Part shown: positions 57,517 through 64,000 of the stretch, one piece after another
Layout of the letters: each line of letters opens with the position of its first letter
Position numbering within the stretch: position 1 is the stretch's first letter
Origin: Marchantia polymorpha subsp. ruderalis
Lineage: Eukaryota; Streptophyta; Marchantiopsida; Marchantiales; Marchantiaceae
Reading direction: 5' to 3'
NCBI GenBank assembly: GCA_037833965.1
Contig: AP031357.1
Location: 23,456,001 to 23,520,000, forward strand
DNA length: 64,000 nucleotides
The notes under the pieces: generated by a model
What the model saw: only the letters and a program-made list of their open reading frames with translations
Told to the model about the DNA's origin: nothing
The model's database searches: none
Position numbers and translations under genes: made by a program

Positions 57517-58150
57517 CGCTACGCGCAAATTCTCATTGGATTTTGTTGGTTCTTAACACCGATGGCTATTTACTGAAGTGTCTAGTAGCACCCTCCGATT
57601 TTCAACAAGGTGAAAATTATCGCATTATATATGTGCATGTCCCTGCACCTTGGATGAGTTTACTTATGTACAGTGCAATGGCTATTAGCAGTGTGATATT
57701 CTTATTAACAAACATTCACTTTTTCAGTTCTATCACTAAACCGCTGCCGAAATAGTGCTTCGTTTACGTTGTTTACCCTAGACGCGGGGTGGGGGAAACC
57801 TATGTGGGGGTACATTTTGCGTGTGGGATGCTCGTTTAAGCTCTGTATCAATCTTGTTTTTTTAATTACCTGGATGCACTGCATTTTCAAGAGTTTTCTG
57901 AGAATGTTGCTTCTATTTTTATATGTATAAGGCTAATCAATATACCAATAATTATGTTTTCTATCAACTGGTGGAATACATTGATTTACATTCAACCTTG
58001 AAGCATTAGACAATTTGGTACTTCAATACATATTTCTAAGCTCATTACAATTTGTTAATCTTAGCTAGGTTCGTGTTTTTAACTGGGAATTCATTTCTCG
58101 TTAAAACACTTCAAATAATTCAATCTTCTTATTTTCAGCGAAAAAGCCAA
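57517..58150 (+). pseudogene. ccmC: Nuclear copy of mitochondrial ccmC (NUMT)
   Basis: CcmC is a mitochondrially encoded membrane protein of the type I cytochrome c maturation system that delivers heme to CcmE. Recognisable segments in order are RYAQILIGFCWFLTPMAIY (about 57517-57573), SDFQQGENYRIIYVHVPA (about 57594-57647), then WMSLLMYSAMAISSVIFLLT, the tryptophan-rich heme-handling region near 57785-57835, an NWWNTLH segment near 57967, QFGTSIHIS near 58011-58037 and QRKSQ near 58137. Nearly the whole gene is represented, but several indels shift the frame: one before SDFQQ, one after FSSITKPLPK, and one in the W-rich region (GGGGGTACATTTTGCG). It is therefore dead and is expected to be an old insertion of mitochondrial DNA. 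Whether flanking mitochondrial sequence continues beyond 58150 is unclear. Confidence 0.88.
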
Positions 58151-60170
58151 TGACTTTCCCAAAGCCTTGTCAATTTTTGCCGTTTTTCCTCACTTTTCTC
58201 CCCCTATTTTGTCTTTTGTGTGACAAATAATAATTGTAATAAACCCTAACGAAACCAACTATACGGTAAACTAAGTTCTTTTTTTGCCAATTATAAGTAA
58301 AGTTTATAATGTTGTGTCATAGGAATTGGGCCATCAATTTTCTTGTTATGGAGTATTTTCATTGTAGTAGTTTGGTGTTGTAGTTCTATTGGAGCAAAAA
58401 ATTGATAATTTGACGAAAGAACTCATAATTACTAGAGGTGAAAGGTGTACTGCCTCCACTTTCACTGTTACCAGAATCCAAAAATGATTTTTTCGATTCA
58501 ATGAGCTTGTGCAGATTGGTTTTGGAACGCAAGTGTAACCCTTGTGTGCCAAAAGCTTAGATAAATTCTGTTGGATCGAGAAATCTTGAGCAAATCCAGT
58601 TTAGTTAAATTCCAATGACACGTCATCGAAACCATCGCAGAAACACGAATTACAACATATTCATATTAGAATTTTTATTAAAATTTACCAAAAGTACGTC
58701 GCAGACGAAATTGCATCATGGTGATTGAAATTTGATGAATCACATCAAACAAATATCTCTCAATGATATCACCCTATCATGATGAGTCCACTGAGTCCGG
58801 AATTGGATACCCGTGAGATCGGTGTGCCAATGAAAAGAACTGGGGCGGCTACATCGCATTCCCTTGTTAATAATAATATATTGCGGAGTCAGCAGCCGTC
58901 ATGGCATTCTTCTCTCGCTGGACGCCAGAAAGCGATACGCTTTGAAGAATCGCTTTGTGTTTGGCTGCCTACCACATACGGAAATATCTGATACAACTGG
59001 CCTCGTTCTATGGACGATCCCTGGTTTGCCTTAACTCGACAGAGTCACTTCATATTCTCGTGAAAAGGAGTACTACTGAATTCGTGAAGATGCGCACATT
59101 CATCTGCCTGTCCCCACAGTGTGCTATAGGTCGTGGAGTCGTCCGCAACCCTAAAGGCATCAATGCCTGACAAAGGCGAGATTTTTCCCCGCCTCGGTCT
59201 CCGGGCCTTTCACCTTGCGAGGTCTCTGAGGCTGTCGTGTCCTCCAGGTCAGCCTAAAATTGTAGCCTGTTTGCATGCATTCGGGCGTTACGTACGGCGA
59301 TGCTTCAATTCTCTTAACGGATTCCACCGTGAACTTCTGCTGGCGCCGCAAGTTGAAAATCTTTGTCTTATCTTCCGCTTTCCTGGAGCCGTTTTGTAAT
59401 TGCCAGAACGTGGGTTCCTGGAGGGGTTTTAAGGTGGGGGTAGGGGGAAACGGCCGAGTAAGGAGAAATCACCTCTTTCTACCTTATCCTGGGTGTGTCG
59501 GAGACTTGCAACCGTTGGTTATCAAATGCGGTAGCTGTCGTGTGTCTCTGACCGCTGGATCTTCCTCCAGCACGTATTTGGAGCTGTCGAAGCTTCCTGA
59601 GTCCTGTACCTCTCAGTCGCCCTCTACAGTATAGCATCCTCTGCATCCTCAAGAGAAATCGTGGGTTCGTGGGCGTTCCATGAGCTCCCTTCGACATACT
59701 GGAGCTCCCTGTTCGTTCCGTACAGTGTGTACAGTTGTTCTTCACCTAACCAGAACTCCTGGGATGCACTGCTGTCCCGGGGAGTCACATTGTGTTAAAT
59801 GAGTAAAATGAATCGTGGGTCCAGTGTTTTGCGTTCCGCAGGCGACCCATCAAGTAATTTTCTCTCCGCTGTCACGTTAACTTCCGGCTTTATGGCCTGC
59901 TGAATTGCATCTGCCCTTCTCTCTCCTCGACCTTTTCTCTGAACGAGCCCTGGACTAATCAGATTTGTCTGTCATCTCGACCTTTCAGATTTCTAGAAAT
60001 CGTCTCCCTCACGAATTCAAGAAGACGTCTGTACTTCTCCAAGGGTTCACGGTTTGATTACAGTGTTCTGACATTAACTGGAACACCAAATTTTCATCTC
60101 GCTCTTTCTGAATATATGCTATTAAGGGCTAGTCCTGGAAGTTATAGATTCTTCTGCTGTCACCTCTACC
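58151..60170. other. Intergenic, no convincing gene
   Basis: Moderate-GC stretches at 58.8-59.8 kb have short overlapping frames on both strands but no motifs. CCCATCAAGTAATTTTCT near 59846 is shared with 39.7 and 49.5 kb. Confidence 0.5.
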
Positions 60171-60280
60171 CCCAAACTATTGTCCCTCTCCAGGACTCAG
60201 TGAGAGGGACGATAGTTTGGGTGTCTCACTGTCACTGAGTCCTCGTTATATCGAGGACTTAGTGACAGTGAGAGTGAGAC
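60171..60280. repeat. Two adjacent foldbacks
   Basis: Hairpin 1: 60171-60190 with 60202-60221 (20 bp, one mismatch). Hairpin 2: 60223-60245 with 60252-60280, the second arm carrying a 6-nt extra AGTGAG step. The loop of hairpin 1 (GGACTCAGTGAG) shares words with the arms of hairpin 2, so the two probably arose from one another. Confidence 0.88.
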
Positions 60281-60890
60281 TTCTGAACAAGTCCCGGACG
60301 AAGAAGACATATGTGCTGTCATCTCAATTTTCACAATCTGTCTCTCTGAGTCCCTTATTTGTTATTCTAGAGATATTTGCCCTTCTGGACGACTCATGGA
60401 CGATGTGGAATTTTCTGCTGTCAACTCAATTTCCAATTATTTGTCTCCCTCATGCAGTCCTTGAGTTTCCTGCTATCTGGGAACGAGACATGGACGTTGC
60501 AGAAGTTTCCAATATCTCAACCCTTAGGACTTCGTCTCTCTCCCGAAGTCCTGGAGCATCCTGCACCTCTGTAAGGGGCACTGACAGAACAAGAATCTTC
60601 TATTTTCAATTCGACAGTCGATATCTTGTTTCCTTCAATGGAACCTGAAGGCACGTCGAAAAGAGCAGCTTGTTTTAGCTTGTCGAAGGGACAGCTGGAA
60701 ATTGTCTCATATGTGTCTCTAATATCGACTTCATGGTTAAGAACTACCAAACCGCCCTGCACTTCAACTTTCAGGCGATGAATGGCTTTGGTACAAATGT
60801 TAACGACAATACTGCAGACTTGACAGAAAAAACTGCGCCAGCGCAGCGAAGAGATCCAATTCACGAGCAGTCGCTGGCTCCGTTCGCTAT
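60281..60890. other. Imperfect repeats, no convincing gene
   Basis: Recurrent words (TCAACTCAATTTCCAA / TCATCTCAATTTTCAC; TGTCTCTCTGAGTCC / TGTCTCCCTCATGCAGTCC) suggest decayed tandem repeats. The overlapping 143-codon plus-strand frame has no motif. Confidence 0.4.
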
Positions 60891-61000
60891 CTTTGAAAAT
60901 CATAGCGCAGAAAGAACTGATACGGAGAAATCCAACCAGAATGACTTTGAAATCATAGCGCAGAAAGCACTGACACGGAGAAATCCAGGCAGACTTTTTC
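60891..61000. repeat. Roughly 54-bp tandem duplication
   Basis: TTTGAAA(A)TCATAGCGCAGAAAG starts at 60891 and 60946; both copies continue with ACTGA-ACGGAGAAATCCA. Confidence 0.85.
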
Positions 61001-62432
61001 GGTTGCAGATTTCAATCCCCGTGTTATAAGACCCAGTGAGTGTAACCTTCGGATCTAAAGATATTACGTCATCCACTTGTGCGCTGAGGCCGTTAGAACC
61101 CGAGATGTATGTACAGCGGACGAAGTAATGAGTTTGAGATTTAGACCTGCTCTACAAATCAGGATTCCTCCCTCCCAACCATCAGGAAAGAAAATTAAGA
61201 AACTTTTTTGATATCGACTTGGATATTTACAACAACATTTGGATTCCAGCAGATTCAGAACACGGCTCGGAACCTAAGAAAGTCCAGTTGGTAAAGAATA
61301 ACCACGGTTGATGATATAAACCAGCGCTGCAAGGTGAACGTGCTGCATGGCAAAGAGCATGGCACGAAATTCAACGAATCATGAATGACTGAATGAAGCG
61401 AGATTTGCTTATAGATGTTCTTCATGTTCCATCTACCTTCAAAAGTCCTTCACTCTCACGGAGCCCTGAGAGCCTCAAGTTGAACTCATTTCATGCAGGC
61501 GAGCTCGAAGAAGTCACAGGAGGTGTGCTCCAGAGGCCAACATTTTACTTCAAATCTGTATCCAGACCAGACCACAACCATCAACAGCAACCTTTGCCCA
61601 CCCATGCTATTCAAATTAGGCCAATAGTGGTATGTGTATTACCCGGTTACACCAATTCTTGGTTGGATGTGACAAACACTGCCCATAGCATTACTTGCGC
61701 CCACCCATGGAAAAATAAATGTCACCCAAAACCCATGGGCATGGGTGGGTTTGGGGATGGGTACCCAATGTTGGGCTCTGGTGTGCTCATATAACTCGCT
61801 ACGTTGCGAGGGCTCCACATGAGCTCCACATGGTGTGCTCACAAGGGGCTGGTGGGGCGAGGGCTGGTGTCACGTGTAACTCGATACAAAACCAGAATCA
61901 AAGAAATTGTGAAATGGCCACCCGCTTCAAGGCGACATATTTTGACATATAGTAATAACAAAAATCTTGTCGCCCTCTGCGGGTACGCTTAAAGAGGACT
62001 TTAGTTAAGGCGGACTGGATCGAGCTGTAGAATTTAGTTCGAGACAAAATTTAGATGAAACTAGTTTCAAGTGATCATAAATCGAGTTGAATCTTGTGCT
62101 ATCATTCATCTCCAGTATACAGTAGTTATAGTTCGTAAATCCTAGTACGACCTCAATTTCGCTCAATGAATCTTGTCAAGCGTAATAATATATGATCTTC
62201 AGGAGGTCAGACACAATTAATATGAGGATACTAAAGATAAACCAGTTGGTCAAAGAAAAAGAGATATGGTTTGACGTTTATTGTGTCTTCCGAGTGAACA
62301 TGGACTCTCATATAACATGCTCCGACAATAGCTCCTACATTCTGAAGATGCTCTCTGCAGCCTAGATTCCTCCACTTCCTAATGATCCTCCATCCACAGT
62401 GTGGGCTACATCGATCCTGTGCTATTGAACCT
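61001..62432. other. Intergenic; 3' flank of the plastid-protein gene
   Basis: No gene was recognised. A 10-bp inverted repeat (CCCACCCATG) flanks 61700-61749 within a GGGTATGGG-like stretch. Confidence 0.5.
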
Positions 62433-63332
62433 TCAGAGCCTGTAATTCATCGGCACTTCCTGGTTTACTTGAGTAGGATCTAGTCGAATGATATTGGCGA
62501 GACTTTCGGACAGCCAACAAGCCTGCCTGACTTCGGTATAATGATCCTCATCTGGAAACCAGATTTTGGCCAGGTACAGAATATTGCCAAATGCATCTCT
62601 CATTTCTGTGTCCCATTCCATCTGGGTCTCTGAGATACTATTGTATTCTCTATTCATGTCCCCTCTGTCTGCTACATAACCAGCGAGTTCGCACAAGATT
62701 GAAACGAGAATTTCATCAGGGAGACCGGACGCGTTTTTCAATTGAGTGAGATCTTGCACCATTCTGGAGTCGAAAGGGGTCACATGCTCTTCGTCGATGT
62801 AAGCCATTAGGATGTCCCTTGCGGGGATACATGTCACTTGAACGATACTGTCGAACATTTCAGGAGTCAGCGAGTTCCTATCTGTAGAGAAACACTCTTC
62901 CAACACCTTTTTCACATAGCTCCAACCTGTGACCGGTTTTTTAGCATATCTTCCTTTCTTCAACATGTAGTAGCCCATCCAAACTCCCAGCAAGATCAAT
63001 GCCCAGGTCTGCACGTTATCTCTTCCTCTGACCTCTTGAGGCGCCTTCTCTTCTGACGCTATCACATTTGTCCTCAAATTGTCGGCCTCTGAAGGAGCTG
63101 CAGCCACGTGGCTTGCTTGCTCGGCATTGATCACCAGTCGGCAGGTTCTAGAGGTTCGAAAAACGGGCTGAAAAAAGTGTGAATGGATTTGGAGATTCAA
63201 CGATGAGAAGCTCGTTGGTGTTGTGACTATCGGAGTGCGAACCGACGACTGCTTGCACTGTGAGCCCTTCTTCGACGACAGGGCTGCTGAATATGCTCTC
63301 AGCTGCAAGGGAAATTTCAGAGTCAACGCCAT
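62433..63332 (-). CDS. Plastid-targeted single-TM protein with helical domain, function unknown
   Basis: A single-exon protein of 299 residues starting at the ATG at 63332 in good context (TTCGATGGCG). Residues 1-70 look like a chloroplast transit peptide: MAL start, rich in Ser/Thr and basic, no acidic residues, and a cleavage-like RLVINA before Glu71. Residues 71-106 are a hydrophilic linker. Residues 108-124 (QTWALILLGVWMGYYML) form one membrane helix followed by a positive patch (KKGRYAKK). Residues 133-299 are soluble, acidic and helical, with leucines spaced as in ARM/HEAT-like helices (LPDEILVSILCELAGYVADR). Membrane topology in the envelope or thylakoid is inferred. I do not recognise the family. 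It is isolated from other genes. Confidence 0.8.
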   Translation of the reverse strand: MALTLKFPLQLRAYSAALSSKKGSQCKQSSVRTPIVTTPTSFSSLNLQIHSHFFQPVFRTSRTCRLVINAEQASHVAAAPSEADNLRTNVIASEEKAPQEVRGRDNVQTWALILLGVWMGYYMLKKGRYAKKPVTGWSYVKKVLEECFSTDRNSLTPEMFDSIVQVTCIPARDILMAYIDEEHVTPFDSRMVQDLTQLKNASGLPDEILVSILCELAGYVADRGDMNREYNSISETQMEWDTEMRDAFGNILYLAKIWFPDEDHYTEVRQACWLSESLANIIRLDPTQVNQEVPMNYRL

Positions 63333-64000
63333 CGAACTCAGTCAGTTGCCTCCTTCGAGCTCTCTTCAATCCTTCCCTCACTCCCTCCCTCCCTACCTCT
63401 CGGACGGAAGATCGACGATTCTCGCCGGGCCAACTCGACTGCTCGTGCAGTCTAAGGTCTCGAGTTTCTCATGAGAGAGTTGGACTCGAAGCCTCTGCCA
63501 CTGGAGAACCGTGAGCTCACTTTGCCAAAGTCTGGGCATCTCCTTAAGTAGTTGGCCACTGAAGTTCTTCCGAGCGTTGCCAGATTGTCGAGAGCTAGAT
63601 CTCCATCACTCAGACTGAACGTTGGGTCTGATTTTTTTAGAGGGAACGAACGGGAAACTCCCAAGAGTGACCCAACAGCAGTCTGATTCTCACTCGTCAG
63701 CTGGCTGTAACGACACTTCTCATCGGTCACGAGAGGAAGTCGAGTCTTTTAGAATTCAACGGATGATTTGAAGCTACGGCTGGAACTGGCCACTTTGAAA
63801 GTGGCAGGACTTGTTGGGCAACGAAAAGCCCTCGATCAAAGGGTCTGAATTGTGCTGATTCAACGAGTACAAGTTTTTCGAATTTCAGAGGCTGAAACTC
63901 AGGATTTCTCCAAGCGTTCGATAGCATCCCCGGGCCGAAGCCACGTTCTGTTTGACGGTGGAAAACGAGTTCATCATCCAGAAACCAAGACAACAAACTC
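63333..64000 (-). promoter_or_regulatory. 5' flank of the plastid-protein gene
   Basis: The 5' leader is pyrimidine/purine-biased: plus 63369-63400 is CCTTCCCTCACTCCC-like, so the transcript leader would be GAGGG-rich. The GC content here is higher than in the surroundings. Minus-strand frames at 63452-63730 and 63727-63996 have no motifs, and the one ending at 63452 starts at a GTG; they could be leader or upstream-exon sequence. No clear TATA box was found. Confidence 0.4.

Noticed and set aside
60217-60648. 143-codon plus-strand frame
   Set aside because: It begins inside a foldback and runs through imperfect repeats; no motif and no supporting splice sites.

Overview
The window looks like nuclear DNA of a land plant, most likely a bryophyte and probably a liverwort close to Marchantia. 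Four things point this way. There are eukaryotic tRNA genes for Val and Glu without CCA. There is an intron-containing plant UDP-glycosyltransferase with a PSPG box and a single-exon plastid-targeted membrane protein. There are Ty1/copia retroelements and a nuclear copy of the mitochondrial ccmC gene. Finally, a repetitive element encodes a coiled-coil protein type that I associate, from memory only, with Marchantia gene sets. Gene density is very low: three credible protein genes and two tRNA genes in 64 kb. The rest is AT-rich intergenic DNA full of tandem repeats, foldbacks and decayed transposons.

Layout. 1-495 is the terminal part of a GC-rich element whose full-length relative lies at 39850-45170. 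0.5-11 kb holds foldbacks, a possible PP2C exon relic (1510-1627), tRNA-like repeats and a roughly 960-bp array of TACGAG/CTCGTA repeats (4798-5760). 11-20 kb has a dead copia fragment, tRNA-Val(AAC), a satellite of eight 109-bp units (15187-16058) and several duplicated foldbacks. 20-30 kb is mostly repeats, including a perfect 32-bp hairpin, and ends with a small secreted six-cysteine protein gene (29836-30177, minus). 30-39.8 kb has inverted repeats, a copia integrase relic, tRNA-Glu(CTC) and a cluster of local duplications. 39850-45170 is a 5.3-kb element with TG...CA ends and a 5-bp target duplication (AATAT) but no visible LTRs; it carries a frameshifted gene for a globular plus coiled-coil protein and many GC-rich mini-palindromes. 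46175-48490 is a short copia element with intact LTRs, PBS, PPT and target duplication, but only the last piece of pol. 51180-53584 (minus) is a four-exon UGT gene. 57517-58150 is the mitochondrial ccmC copy. 62433-63332 (minus) is the plastid membrane protein gene.

The genes do not form a pathway. The UGT, the plastid protein and the secreted peptide are separate transcription units isolated among repeats. The most novel-looking item is the 39.8-45.2 kb element together with its mini-palindromes. The NUMT and the interleaved inverted repeat inside UGT intron 2 come next. Family names come from motif recognition; no database search was possible.
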